The position numbers and the translations under genes were made by a program. Below the pieces are notes generated by a model. The model had not been told where the DNA came from. It saw only the letters and a program-made list of their open reading frames with translations, and made no database searches. This document shows positions 12,558 to 24,754 of a stretch of 64,000 nucleotides of DNA, piece by piece (position 1 is the first letter of the stretch; every line of letters starts with the position of its first letter). Source of the stretch: Aurifilum marmelostoma (Eukaryota; Ascomycota; Sordariomycetes; Diaporthales; Cryphonectriaceae); assembly GCA_027559495.1 (NCBI GenBank), contig JAMXSV010000004.1:3089001-3153000 (forward strand). Reading direction: 5' to 3'.

Positions 12558-15500
12558 CCCTTTTCGGGTCTCCCTGTCCCTCTTTTTATTTTTGGGATTT
12601 GACTTCTCGTCTTGCAACTAAATCTCTAGTTCTTGAGTTTCGTGTTAGTCGGACGAATTGACATTTTTTATTTGTTATACATTAGGGTTTAATTGTGTGT
12701 TCATAATAGTGATCCGTTCCGTCTGAGCACAGCCATTCATGCAGCCAGGGGATTCAACGGATGGCTATCCTCAGCAGTGAGACTGCTAGCCTTGACTGTG
12801 CCACATCAAGCTTCAAGTGGGTCGATGCGGCCCGGCAAGAAAAGCCCAGAGTAAGAAGGAAGGGGGGGAAATAATAACGGAAGGATTCAGAAGACCTGGA
12901 AACGGAATTGGAGTGCGCTGAATTGGTCCAGGTCCGTTTCACTGGCGGGACAGTCCAATGTGTCAGCGGCGCCGATTCGGTGCCGATGAAGAGTCATAGT
13001 GCAATTTTGATTACTAACTCGACAATTCCAGTGCAGGCAGAAATTGACACCAAAGAGATTGCAGAGTGTGGTCTCTTTCGTTTTCTTTCGTGTGTTGGCA
13101 TGGGCTCCCACGTACCGTCATGGCCTGACAGAATTCGGATCTGCTGGAGCATCGATGATGGTCTTCTACACAGTTCATGTTAGGCTTTACACATGATCAA
13201 TTAGTTCTTCATCGGCCAGGAGGAGGAATGGGCCAAGAGATCGATCCGCAGCCAATTCTTCCTTTCCGGCATCCGGGTCCGTTCCGGATTCCAACTCGGG
13301 CCTCGCGATTATGCCGGACGGCGAAGTTCCCCGTTCTAAGAGGGGACTCCCCCTCCCTCCCAAAAGAACCAAAAAGAGGAAAAAAAGAAGGAAGGGAAAG
13401 GAGGAAAAAAGAAATCGAACCTTCTTCCGTACCCACTCTTTCCTTCGCAGCATTTTTTTCTCCTGCACTCTGTTTGCGGCAATGCCCGTAGCTTCCCGAT
13501 CCTTGACCCTTGAAGCAGAACCACGCGACAGGATTAAACTCGCAGCTTCCGTCAGAATTTGTAGAATTTGTGGGATCATATATCGTCACCACAGCGTTGA
13601 ACAGGCGCATCCTGTTGAGGAGGGTGGTCTTTTGTGTATTCTTCTCGAAAATACCTCACATATGTATAATCGGAAGGTACATGGCAAGTAAAACCATCGC
13701 AGTCTCAATGGAGTCTCGCGACCGTGCTGAACCCGCTTACTCCGCTTAGCACCCCGTGCCTAGTGAGGCTCTACTACAAGCAGCTGGTCTAACTAACATG
13801 ATGGAGAATTAAACATGTCCGCTAGCCTTTCGTAAACGGCCGCACGCCTTCGGGGATTCAGTCACTAACCACCAGCATCGACGTCATCACCACCAACCGA
13901 TCAAAACATGCTAAGTCGAGTCATGAGCCAGGGCGCATCATTAACACCATTTCTGCCGAGTGAAAAAAAATAAAAATTTCAAGTCTCGAAACTCTCAAGA
14001 CTGTCGCACCCGAGTTTCCAAGTTCAACCACGCGGGACAAAATGCATAGTGTGCACGCCAGCGGTCCTGACCGTCCCATACATGCACCCAAGAGCGTCCA
14101 TGAGTGTGTCTATGTGGGCTGTCTCGGTGAAAGCCTCCGTGTGATGACCGCTAGAGGACCACTACCAACTACGTAATAGCTGCCATGGGCTCAACCTCAA
14201 TCGCTACAGTTGTGCTGAAAGCAGCCTGCCCTCCACACTGATGTCTACACCTCTTGCGATCCCATTCGGGGACAACCTCTGAGCTGCGGGTTCGACCCAC
14301 ACGCCTCGAGCCCTATATGCGGTTTGACAGCGATCGTCAGTGCGTGTGGGCCTCCCGTTCCCGGTATGGTGCTCGCCGATATTGCAGTGGTGTTGTCGAG
14401 CTTGACTTAGCTGTTCTGCCTCGTCGACTTGTTGCTTCTGCCTTTCTTAGATGCAACTCAGTGTGATGTATCGGACTGGTTACTTGCAGCCAATGATTGA
14501 TGATACCTTCTAGCTGAAGTTGCAATCATGTCATGACTCTTTCGGCAGCCTGCGCTTGCGATGACGCTGCAAAGGGGTTGTTTCCTGAAAGGTTTTGAGC
14601 CTTCCGCATTGACTTCGAATTTCCAAAGAAACAGGTGGATCTGTAGTCGTTGGAACGGTCTAGATTGAAGGCTAAGTCACTAACATGCTATGTAGTAGAG
14701 GCGGAGGACCGAAAATCCCTCCTGTGACATGATGATAGCCTCTTCACGATCTTGCCCAAAGCCTCCTATCGCTTCTTGGGCCCTCACAGCGTCCACTTCC
14801 GGTGGGGGCCTCGTCACCACGCCGGGACCAGATCCGAGCTCTGTGCTGCCTTGGGATGTGGTGGTGGGGTTGGTGCATGAACAGACGCAATGCAAGATGA
14901 CTAGAAGGGGTTCCCAAATAATGAAAAGGGGAGAAAAGCGAACACAAGAAAATAAAGTTATGTGGGATCCGCCGCTTCAGAAGTCGAGGGCTCGGGTCGT
15001 GAGGACCCACTGGGCAGCGACGCGAGGGTAGACGCGAGGGGCGACAACGCGGGGGCGCGCGATATGATTATATGTAGACCTTGGTCATGCCATTGCGCAA
15101 ATTATCTGGATTTCAGTAGCGGTGATGTGTCGGCATCAATTTGGGGGGGGAACCAGGTATCAAGGTGACCTTTCGGTTACAACTGCCTGTATCGTTGCGA
15201 TATCGAGATCCCTCTCTGGCGCTCGCATCGCGTCTCATCGGTTTGTGCGTCGCGTTTTGCATGGTCAAAGCCGACCATCTCGATGGGCTGAGGATAGCCC
15301 TCCTGGAGAACCTTGGGATCATGGGGAGGGTATAGCTTCAATACTGAGACTGGGGGTCTGATCACAGTATAACGGGAGGCAATGTGCTCAGACTGATATG
15401 ATGGTAGAGTGCAAGAGCCAGAAACACGAGCCTCATCTTCCTTCTTCTTCGTAGTATGATCACTCGATATAATCTCAATACCAGATCTATCAAAATTCAT

Positions 15501-16131
15501 TGAATCAAGTGAACAGGCCTAATTAGCAGCCATTGTGACGACAGATTGGTCAATCACTTAGATATCATTGGGCACAAACAATTCAAGGAAGTTTGGCCCT
15601 TTCTAACACGATATGAGAAGTGTCAAACAAAGCTTTCCTGGTTGCAAAACAGAGCTCCTACCTAGGTAGTGAGCCTCCTGGTCTATGCTGTGCTCTTCTA
15701 TGATTTAGATTCGAGTCTTTAGCACCGACTCTCCATAAAGATAATGTAATCAAGGTACAATCATTGGTCAATGAATAAGGTTGAAACCTTGCGGAACTAA
15801 CAGATGCTATCGCTGTTCCTCGTAGTGTCAAAGATGCTATTTGTTATCACTGCACTTATGAAGCAATATTCTTGAGACTTCTATTATCCCATCGTAAGTA
15901 ATTTGTCTCGAGTACTTCAATGTTGTGTGTAAACAATTACACCATCGAAGCAATTAACAGCATTGAGATAAGCGCTCTTGATATTAGAGAAGACAGGAAT
16001 TTCAATACGCAGAAAGTTGACAATAAGAGGTATAATGTACATTATTGATGCAAAACAATTTGTTGCCCGTGAGTGGTCATTTGCTTCCAGCTATGGCACA
16101 CATTTCGTCCCATAGTATCGAACAAACGGAA

Positions 16132-16163
16132 AAGAAAAAAAGAAGAAGAAGAAGAAGAAGAGG
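16132..16163. repeat. (AAG)n microsatellite downstream of the tRNA
   Basis: A purine-rich AAG repeat on the + strand, which is CTT on the tRNA strand. It begins about 90 nt beyond the tRNA 3' end. Confidence 0.8.
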
Positions 16164-16252
16164 CAGAGGAAGCAGAAAAGATGAAACACAAATAGGAAAG
16201 GGGGAAAAAATTTCATGAAACCTGTTTGGAAATGCAAAAGTAAATACTGAAA

Positions 16253-16324
16253 TGATCCGTGCAGGGATCGAACCTGCAATCTCCTGATTCGTAGTCAGAC
16301 GCCTTGCCATTGGGCCAACGGACC
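16253..16324 (-). tRNA. tRNA-Arg (anticodon ACG), intronless
   Basis: The reverse strand folds into a 72-nt cloverleaf. It has a 7-bp acceptor stem (with one G-U pair) and a D arm carrying the A-box-like sequence. The 5-bp anticodon stem carries the 7-nt loop CTACGAA, so positions 34-36 are ACG. A 5-nt variable loop and a 5-bp T stem with loop TTCGATC complete the fold, and the discriminator is A. There is no intron. A T4 run at 16236-16239 and a T6 run near 16205-16210 can end Pol III transcription. A34 is expected to be deaminated to inosine by the Tad2-Tad3 enzyme, as is usual for tRNA-Arg(ACG), letting it read CGU, CGC and CGA. Confidence 0.95.
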
Positions 16325-17111
16325 TGATGATTATTGAACTATCATCGTACCAGGCTTACTATATTGTTAGCTCCTGCTGACCATCGGCTCATTATGTGCA
16401 TGCATCGTGAGCTTCTGAATTCTCCTCGTGCATGGAAACATAAGCACAATCTTGTTTGTATCAATTTTTTTTTTTTAAAATAGTATCATTTCAAACTCAG
16501 CATCAGGGTTCTCTGAAGAAATGGCCTGGTAATCATGGCACACATCCAATGCCTAAGGGTGCCCTTGCTAGGTGTACCCTCTGCTAACACAAATCACAAG
16601 AGCAAAGTCAAGACACCAGAAACGCCGAAGTAATCTACTCTGATACCAAGTACAGACTCAGAAAGAGAAGCCAAAACTCGAAGACGCCTGTAATTGCCGA
16701 TCAGGTGGCCATCACATCGAAGAGCGGGTCCCGTTTTGCACCAAAAAAACATACTTGACGTGATTTATTTTATTCAGCATCCACATTCATGCAATTCCAG
16801 CTGCACATTGCTGGTCTTTCTCGTATGTCTCACTTGCATACACCCTTCGTTATTACTGTGTCTGCCAACTGATTTAGTGCGGGGGTAATTCTGGCCAAGA
16901 AGATACTGCACCAAGAAGCATCGAGCGGATACGCACTCGGAAAACAGAAGAGGGCCTCAATATAGGAATATTTCACACATTGGACGCAGCTCAGGCCATA
17001 TGTAGCAAAGTTATCTCATTTTATACCAGAAATATTGTCATTAGCATATTAAAGTGATATCCAATTGAGCCCGTTCTGAAATTTCCATAGGGCCGAATTT
17101 TACTCTCCGAT
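16325..17111. other. AT-richer spacer between tRNA-Arg and the mannosyltransferase gene
   Basis: No coding feature is seen. The stretch holds the 5' flank of the tRNA, a T run near 16466-16475, and the 3' flank of the minus-strand mannosyltransferase gene. Confidence 0.6.
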
Positions 17112-19163
17112 CTAAGTGGCGATGCCAACCTTCCTGGCCTGCTTGACCATATCGGCAAGAAGGTCCTTCTCTCGGGCAGAGAGCTCACCCTTCAGGTGGT
17201 GATCCGTTGTCAGGCAGCACATGTTGGCATCGCCCAGGAACCACGCGCCTGGCTCCCTGATTTCACGGGGCTCGATAAGAAATGTGTCCCAGCTTCCAAA
17301 CTTCCACTCCCGCCTGTCAACGAACTTGTTGCGCACGAGGCCGCCGTTGAACCAAAGTGGCTTGCCCTGCGTGTCGAGGTGCAAAAGCTGCGGCGAGCAG
17401 ATTTTAGGCTTCGCCGGCTCCCTAGGCACTAACTCAGCTGCACTGGTGTCGGTATCGTTTCCTTCCGCGCTAGTGAAGTCGCCAGTGGCGTCCTGAGACT
17501 CTTCATTCTGCGTCTTCTTCTCATCGTCCAGTCTCGGCTCGGGGCTGGGCTCAAGCTCGCCGATGATGCCGGCGTCACCTTGGTGGAAGGCGTAATCTGT
17601 ATCCCCGACGAGCTCGAAACCGAGCCAGAACGTTTCCTTGTCACCTGCAATCGATCGTTAGAAAAAGGGCTCGTACTATAGATATGTGAAACTCGTGTGG
17701 TTCGTGTGGTTCTTTTGAGGGCGGAGGGACACACCGTAAACCATATCGTACACGCCGACCTGACCTTTCGCCTTGTCCCCGTCCCGATCCGGCCCATTCA
17801 TCCTCAACACAAACAGCATTGCCAGGAAATGCCGATACGTATCCACGACTAGCACTCCGCTCTCCTGCTGGTGTCCGCTCTGCCCCTTCCACAGCCGGCT
17901 CTGCTTCACGTTCCGCGACACAGGCTGTGGCAGGATCGACTGCAGCCAGCTCTTCTTGCTCTCGGGCATGATGAGTCTGTCCCGGAAGAAGAGGGCCCCG
18001 GTCTCGACGTACTCGGGGTAGTCAAACATGACCTCGGGATTTGTGAAGAAGAAACTGTCTGCGTCGATGAAGATAACCTCTCGAAAGCTTGACAGCAATA
18101 TGGCGAAGGGCTTGGCGGCCCAGCTGGCAATGTCCCACCCCACAGGATGAACCATGGCCCCAATGTCTCGCGTGATGACGCCTTCGATATCTTCGAGGTC
18201 CTGCCGAGAGTCGCGGTTGAGGTCGTTATCGCCGACGTACATGACCTCGATCGGCAGGTCGCAGCCGAGCTGGCGGAGGATAGGGATCTGGGTGAGGAGG
18301 TATGAGACCTGATCATTTCCTGCGGTAAGCACAAGACCTCGACCACCCTTCTTGAGGTGTGAGCGTAGTGTCATGTGGTCCGGAAAGTAAGGTGCTGTGA
18401 AGCGAAAGAGGAGGCCATCTAGCTGAACAAGCAGCCGGCGGAAACCTTCGTAGGCGTGTATCTTGTTAACCAGCTCGACGTGATCTGTGTTGGAAGAAGC
18501 GATGGAGGCTTGGTATCGAAGATATGGGATCACATCGTCGCGGATCTCGAGGCCATCGTCCGCGTCCGTTACGACATGTAGGTCCTCCCAAGCCTCATAG
18601 TACTTCTTGTACTTGCGCGCAAGCATGCCCAGCTCCCGGAGCCGCTGTTCGCCTGTGAGCTCGACTGGACGGAGGAGGCCTCGCATTTCGAGTTCGCTGG
18701 GGAGGAGATTTATAATCTTGGAAAGGGCATCATCGAAGCCTGGTCTGGGTGAGAAATGGACCTCTGCCGGTGACTTGGGGGCTGCCCTGCCGAAGCCATC
18801 CTCCTTGCCAGCTAGGGGCACCTGATGTGGTTTATGAGGAGAGAGACCTTGAAAATTCTCTCCGGTTGCCTTCCCAGTATCGACATCAAGTGTCGGAAAA
18901 TGTGTCTCTTGTGTCGGGGGTAGGGCAGTCCCCGTCATGGGAACGGATCCGACTGCTTCATTCACGGTTCCAACATTGGCTTCGGAGGAGGAAGAAGTCC
19001 AAAAGAAGACCGCTGACCGGAAGACCAGAACCACGAGGACCACCAAAGCTATCTGCCGAACTCTCTGGTTTTGTTTCGATGGTGGCTCCCTTGGGCTGGG
19101 AACGGCCAGTGGCAGGCGACCTTCTTTTAGAGGGACATCTTGAAGTGAGAGCGGTTTGAACAT
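17112..19163 (-). CDS. Golgi alpha-1,3-mannosyltransferase, Mnn1/Mnn2-type (GT71)
   Basis: Predicted type II Golgi glycosyltransferase of 653 aa that would transfer mannose from GDP-mannose to N- or O-linked mannans of cell-wall and secreted proteins. Two exons: 19163-17735 and 17644-17112, with a 90-nt intron (donor GTGTGT, acceptor TTGCAG). A short cytosolic N-terminus precedes one membrane segment (about residues 34-53) and a Pro/Ser/Thr-rich stem. The GT71 core includes an alternating hydrophobic stretch with the metal- and nucleotide-sugar-binding motif DADSF at about residue 367. An exon-2 block with WFNGG and a conserved WxFGxWD-like region follows. An acidic Ser/Thr/Asp/Glu-rich insertion (about residues 520-560) interrupts the C-terminal part of the core. 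Linkage specificity cannot be read from sequence. The next gene is divergent, 1.5 kb away. Confidence 0.9.
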
Positions 19164-20663
19164 CGCGGGGGACGTTCAGGCGCCCGAGAACAAGATGATG
19201 GAGAGAGCCTCGTCTTCTGTGTCCCGTGCAGGTTTGAAGCTGGAGGAGAACCAAGCAGATCAACAAGATTCACAATAACAACCACTGAACATGAAAAGAA
19301 ACAAAATGCAGAGAAGAATGGAGGGCGAGAGGGAAGAACGGCAGCGACGCGGGAAGTCAAACAGCACCCATCGGACCATGTCTAGGGAGCGCGATCTGGC
19401 TGAAGAAAGGGAGGCAGCTCCTTGGCAAATACCGCGTCCCATCCACCATCTTCTTATTTCAGCTGCAAGGGGAGCTCCCCAGAGTAAATGCAGAGCTGGC
19501 CCCGATGCTCAGACTATGCCAGGTGCCTGAGAAGGGCATAGCAGAATGGTCTCGACGAGGCGCCGTCAGGGACTGGCGTCCCGCCATGATACCTCGGGAA
19601 CCCTTGAAGCTGTCACGGGCCGGCCACTGGCGCAGACCAGCCAATACCGCTGGCCCAAGCGGACCATACATAGTATAAACTGAATGCTTGATATGTTTTC
19701 GGGATAGGGGGCGATGAGGAATAACGAGTCAGGGTTCGTGCCTCGCTCGTGATGCTGTGGATTTTTTACCCCTTGGGGAAGGGCGCCACTGTTCAGCGCA
19801 GACTCTAGAGCCCATCCAGGAGAGTCTAGAAGACGCCACCAGCCTGTCTAGCACATGGCTAGCACTGGGCTACGCTGGACGGTCGGCGCTTGGCGGGGAC
19901 GGGCGTCCACTGGCGTCCAGAGCTGAACTATACGGCACTCTGAGAATTTATGCATCGTCCCAGGAACCCACCAAGCAGCTCGGTTTGCAGATCCCGAGAC
20001 TTGGCACGACAGATTTAGTCGTCCTCAGCCGAGTCCCCGATGTGAATTTTCGTGGCCGAGACCCAGGATTGATGCTGACGGAGAGAGGTGAAATAAAAGC
20101 ACCCAGCTCTACGAAAGGAAAAGGGAAAAATAAAGACAGTGTGGCAGGGTGGTATTTAGAGCACTCCTCGTAGCCACTGAGAGGTCCGAGCGTGACTATG
20201 TCTTCATTGTTGAGACACGTAAAGCCATGATTCCGCTCGTGAGGCTCAACAAAGGCGAGCCACCTCAGTGAACGCGAGATATGCAGGAGAGGCTTCCTAG
20301 GTCGAACCAGATAGTAGCCTAAAGTGTGGTCTGTCGAATGATCGTGTTCCTTCCTCTGAAATCATGATGGAAATGATGGGGGGGTTACTTCCTCCCCTTC
20401 TTCACAGGCTGAGCCCATCGCGGTTGCCAATAACCTCTCCGTCCTCCAAACAATGGCAACTGCAATGGGCTGCAAGGTGACGGCACAGATAAATAAACAC
20501 CGTTGAAGAGTGCATCTCAATAACCAGACCCGAGACTCGACCTGCCGACTTCGCCATCTTCACCACGCCATCAGCATCATCATCAGCATCATCACCATCT
20601 CACCTGCTGCCAGCAATACCAGTATACACTCAACTTCCCCACATTGCTACTCATTATATCGCG
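19164..20663. promoter_or_regulatory. Divergent intergenic region, GT71 gene (-) and RTA1-like gene (+)
   Basis: 1.5 kb that must hold both promoters. A reading frame at 19757-20173 is open for 138 codons but shows no domain and no codon pattern I trust. CAT/CAG-rich short repeats occur at 20565-20605, just upstream of the RTA1-like start. Confidence 0.5.
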
Positions 20664-22115
20664 ATGGATCTATCACGATCCGACTTCGACAGCATGAACT
20701 TCCTCTCGAGGATCTGCGCCGTGGCACCAGAGGCGCACCCAAATTGCCAGACAGGATTCTACGGTTACAAATTGGACCATAACGCCAACGGCGCCTTCAT
20801 GGTGCTGTTCGCCCTTGTCGCAGTCGCCTACAGCTGTATCTACGCCTGGAAGAGGGCCGGCGCCGATTTTACCTTCTTTATGCTGCTCGGCTTGCTGGCA
20901 GAGGCCGTTGGGTACGGTGCTCGGGTGTAGAGCACTTACGACCAGTTCGAGGACGATGCCTTTTTCATGCAGATCTGCTGCTTGACCATTGGGCCGGCCT
21001 TCATGGCCGCAGCGATCTATCTTTGCATGCGGAGAATCGTTTATTGCTTTGGCAAGGACAACTCTCGCGTCTCGGCTAGGTGGTTCACGAGGATCGTATG
21101 TCGTAATCTCTTGCTTTGCTGTCCCGGCTGACCGCCGTCGGAATATCTTGCTGAATGGCGATAGTTCATTCCATGCGACATTGTCTCCCTCGTCCTGCAG
21201 GCCATGGGTGGCGGTCTCTCAGCGGTCGCATACAAGAACGGCGGTCATGTGTCTACCGGCAACAATATCAGTGAGAGCATTCATCCGCAGCATCTCCATG
21301 TCGTACTGGTAAAATGAGAAACACTTGACTGATGTCTCGGTTGCCTTCCAGTGATCGCCGGCTTGGCTTTTCAAGTCTTCACGATGACCATCTTCATATG
21401 CAGCGCAATCGATTTCACGCTGCGCACCTACATGCGCTACAAGCTGCGAGGCCAGGACGCCCTCGAGCAGGCCGTATCAATCACGGCTGTCCGAAGCTCG
21501 ACTCCCTTCCGCCTCTTCCTCGCGGCCCTGACCTTTGCCACGCTGTGCATCTTCACCCGGTGCTGCTTCCGTATGGCAGAACTCAGCGGAGGGTGGACAG
21601 GCCCTCTGATGAAGCAACAGGCGCTCTTCATCGTGTTCGAGAGTACCATGGTCTTCCTGGCCAGCGTGGCGCTGGTCATCTTCCATCCCGGCTGGTGCTT
21701 CAAGCTGATGCTGGAGGGAGAAGGCGGCCTGCAGATTAGTCGGCTCAGACAGTTCAGGCCATTCCGGGGAAATAGGCCGCGAGCAAATGCTGTTTCTGAA
21801 GGAAGTGTTGATGATGATGTGTTACAGCGGCAGGGCTCGGGCCCATCGCGGGGTGAAGAGGGTAAAGTCGAGGGTCCGGCCCGGCCGGCATCACGGGTCC
21901 AAGAGGTTCCTGCTCCACGTGCAAATGCGACTTTCACCCCTCACGGAGCCGGCCGCGTCATGTTGCAGCCCAACATTCTGTTCAGTGATGCTCTCGCAGA
22001 GGGCGACACAGCCTCGCAGGATTATCCTCTCACACCAGTTGGGTCTGCGGCTACCACTGCGTTGGCGAACCCGAAGGCTAGATTGGGTGCCACTGTCATG
22101 CCTTCTGCAGGCTGA
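20664..22115 (+). CDS. RTA1-like multispanning membrane protein interrupted by an in-frame UAG
   Basis: Member of the fungal RTA1/lipid-translocating exporter family, seven-helix plasma-membrane proteins linked to lipid movement and drug or stress resistance. Three exons: 20664-21095, 21165-21270 and 21352-22115. The introns are 69 and 81 nt (GTATGT..ATAG and GTGAGA..CCAG). The joined frame has 433 codons before its TGA, but codon 89 (20928-20930) is TAG, in the segment GYGARV-stop-STYDQFEDDAFF. Family similarity and hydrophobic helices continue without a shift on the other side, so only this codon breaks the gene. No splice pair removes it. The last ~110 residues form a polar tail. Either this is a fresh pseudogene (CAG to TAG is a RIP-type change) or the codon is recoded. 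The UAG sits in a 6-bp hairpin. Confidence 0.82.
20917..20935 (+). other. Hairpin around the in-frame UAG of the RTA1-like gene
   Basis: GTGCTC (20917-20922) and GAGCAC (20930-20935) are perfect reverse complements around the loop GGGTGTA. The A of the TAG codon is the last loop base, and the G is the first base of the 3' stem. A flanking G-U pair could extend the stem to 7 bp. Confidence 0.85.
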
Positions 22116-22755
22116 GAGGTACGCGCAGGACCCATCAAATGCGGCCGTTCCTCCTCTATGACCACGCATTAACCTGGGGTATCATGACGTATGCAAAGCA
22201 ATATCAGATGATATAACTATGAAGACGGAGTGGTGTGCTAGCTGTGGACCGGGCTTCATTCAGATGGGAGTTTGAGTGGGGGCTGAAGTTGACAAGGCTC
22301 TTCACGAAAGGCAAAGGCCATCGTACTCTGGTGTGCTATAGGTTCGCACTATTACAGGTTGTCGAGTGAGAGGAGAAAATATAGGTTAAGAGTGTGACCT
22401 GCTTACGCCGTATAGATAGGTGCACAGCACTCCCTCTGACTGTTGCACAAGCTTCAGTCCCGGGGATGGACGGGTACAGCTTTCGCTACCGTCAGCACAT
22501 GGATATAAACATTGTATGACCCTATATTCTTCAATATGTCCTCTGCTCGTCTGCCATTTCTCCTGGGCTCCAGCTTCATCCGAGCTCAACTGCTCCCTGG
22601 AGCTTACGCTGGTGGCATCCGTCGTGCTGACTCCACCAACGAACCTAGTGGCATCCAGACTCATGCCCTTGCTGCCAAATCTCAAGGAGGCCTGGAGACT
22701 CGGCTTCAAGCCCTCATCTGGCTGGCCGGCATGGTGAGAGGCGTTATCTCTCATC
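22116..22755. other. Convergent 3' flanks of the RTA1-like and lipase genes
   Basis: 640 bp between two convergent stop codons. It should contain both polyadenylation regions. No coding feature is supported. Confidence 0.6.
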
Positions 22756-24754
22756 TTACTTCTCTCCCAGCTGCTCCGCACTACTATCGGTTCTGAGCCC
22801 CAGGCCACTAGGTGATGCCCTGCCTCTCCGCCCGAAGGGATGCGGGCTGTCCGCGCCACGCTCGCTCGGTTCTGTGATGGTTGTCGATGTCTCGTCGTCG
22901 CTGAATCTCACATCACGTATGTCCTCGCGCGCCTGGTGCGCCTGCCTCGCAGATAGTGTGCTCCCCAGGGCACTGTTTACATCGCTGTCGTTGACATCGC
23001 TTCCGTTGTATGCGTGACCACGCTGCCAGAACGTGGCGCTCCTGCCGAGGCTTTGAGTCCTCGCGCGGCGGTAGCTGTCGTATTCGTCCTTGGAGTGCTC
23101 TGCGTTTGTGAAGCTGTCCAGGGCGTCGAAGACATGCGGGAAGACCTGCGCCGCGACATCGCGGGCCCATAGGAAATCGAGATGTTCGTAGTGGGGGATC
23201 TCGGTCGCGACGGTCGTGGGCGGGAGCTCCCGCAGCATGGCCTTGATGTCGACGAGGGAGTCGCTGCCCCCGTAGACGAGCACGACCGGCGTCTTGATGT
23301 TGCGCGTCGGGTACTTGGCGACCTTTGTGGAGCGCGTGGAGGTGCCGATGCTCAGGGGTGGGTCGTCATCATACATCTGGAAAGACTTGGTGCGGATAAT
23401 CTGAAACCAGTGGACGACGGACTTGGTAGAGGTGAACGAGTAGAGGTGAGGGTACGCGGCGAGCTTCTGCGCGACTGAGATGTTCTTGGCCTTCCAGTTA
23501 AAAAGGAATCGGATGCCGTTGTCGATGATCTTGATGTACAGAGGCGGGTAGATGATGGATTCCCAGAGAGGTGCCGAGCTTAGGATGCCGCGCCGGCCAA
23601 ACATGAGAAACAGGACCTGCGGTGATGCTTTGATCAATGCGTCTGCGATACCATTGGCCAGACCAGGTGGTGACATTGCTGGCGCGAGAGCAATAAAGAC
23701 ATTGACCTGTTGATTCAATTTGGGGTGGATGGACAGGGCGGCAAAGGCCTGCGCCGTGCCCTGCGAGAAGCCGATGTACGAGAGCGACGGCTGCCCCGTA
23801 TTTCCCAGGATGTATTCTATACTGTTCGGGATGTCGTGGAAGGCGAACTCGTCAATAGAGAAATTCCAGAACTCAAGAGATGTCGGCGCAGAGTTGACAC
23901 TCTTTTTGGAATATTTGTTTCCACGATTGTTTCCAAGCTGCCAGTCGGCGGATCAGGTAGGCTGGTTAGCACCACAAAATCAGAACCCGAAGAGGACAGT
24001 AACGATAGCATCTTACCCAGACATCGAAACCCTTCTCCACCAAGACGAATGGCAACGCCCTCTCCGCGTCGGTGAGGGAGACCCATACTTCGCTGTTCAT
24101 CAGAAGTCCATGATGCATGTATATGACTCGCTTTTTGATGCTGTTGGGCCCGGAGTTGATTTTCATGTCTTCCTCGCCCCGCTTCCACGCCAGCCGGTGC
24201 AGCCCCAGGAGGTAACCGTCGCTGGTCTGGACGACATGTTCCTCGGCCGTGTATCCGAACAGCTCGCAAAGCTCAACGAAATCGGTCGCGTTTCTTATGG
24301 CGGTCGAGAGACCTTGGATCGGTAACACTCGTCAGCCGGACATCCTCTTCCTCCACTGGGCCTGGGACTTGGTATTCCTCCATTGATAAGAACCTGGACA
24401 TACTCTTCTTTCTTTCTTCTGCCCTCTTTTCATCTGTGGATCTCCACCGGTTGAATATACGTCTCGAGGCTCGATAAAAGAGGTCGATCAGGGGCGAAGC
24501 TGTCTTGCAGTCAGACGGGCGCTCTCATGTCTCGGGGAGAAGGAAGTTGGAGATAGACAGACGCAAGGCAAAAGTCAGGACGCGAATGACGCTCTCGAGG
24601 GTAACGAAGGCAAACGACAGAGCGACGGCGACATATTCGACTCTAGTGAGCACCGCCACGACCAGTCAGCCAATTGACGACACGAGAGAAGGGTCCGTGG
24701 CCGTTTGGCCAGTGGCGCATACATGTTGAGGCGCCCAATGAATGGAACGGGCAT
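22756..24754 (-). CDS. Steryl ester / triacylglycerol lipase, Tgl1-Yeh type
   Basis: Predicted membrane-anchored lipase of 561 aa that would hydrolyse steryl esters and triacylglycerols of lipid droplets. Five exons: 24754-24723, 24642-24563, 24499-24404, 24312-24017 and 23937-22756. The joins keep frame: the first exon is only 32 nt, and donors are GTATGC, GTCTGT, GTATGT and GTAAGA. Residues about 12-38 form an N-terminal membrane segment. The alpha/beta-hydrolase-associated lipase region follows, with HHGLL, DVWLGNNRGNKYS and the nucleophile elbow GFSQG (Ser about 226). The likely triad is completed by Asp in GGSDSL (about 393) and His in YEHLDF (about 420). The ~110-residue tail is polar and Ser/Arg-rich. 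The second intron donor is not a consensus site, so that join is the least certain; it gives the expected family sequence. Confidence 0.9.

Larger units (their letters stand above)
9254..16252. other. Long region without a protein gene, upstream of the C6 regulator
   Basis: About 7 kb with no supported coding gene on either strand. The part nearest 9254 must contain the promoter and leader of the minus-strand transcription factor. CT-rich stretches (for example 10227-10260), a 20-T run at 12538-12557 and a C run at 12259-12272 are visible. Scattered open frames of 60-160 codons have low-complexity or arginine-rich translations and no recognisable domain. From about 15.4 kb the sequence becomes AT-richer, continuing around the tRNA. 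Confidence 0.55.

Noticed and set aside
13209..13610. 133-codon minus-strand frame
   Set aside because: It contains a purine-tract-derived Phe/Ser/Leu run and no domain; treated as non-coding.
16253..16324. SINE-like element derived from tRNA-Arg
   Set aside because: The cloverleaf is intact with good stems and a nearby Pol III terminator, and no tRNA-unrelated body or target-site duplication is visible; a real tRNA gene is simpler.
19757..20173. 138-codon plus-strand frame upstream of the RTA1-like gene
   Set aside because: No domain, and it lies in the expected promoter region; probably chance.
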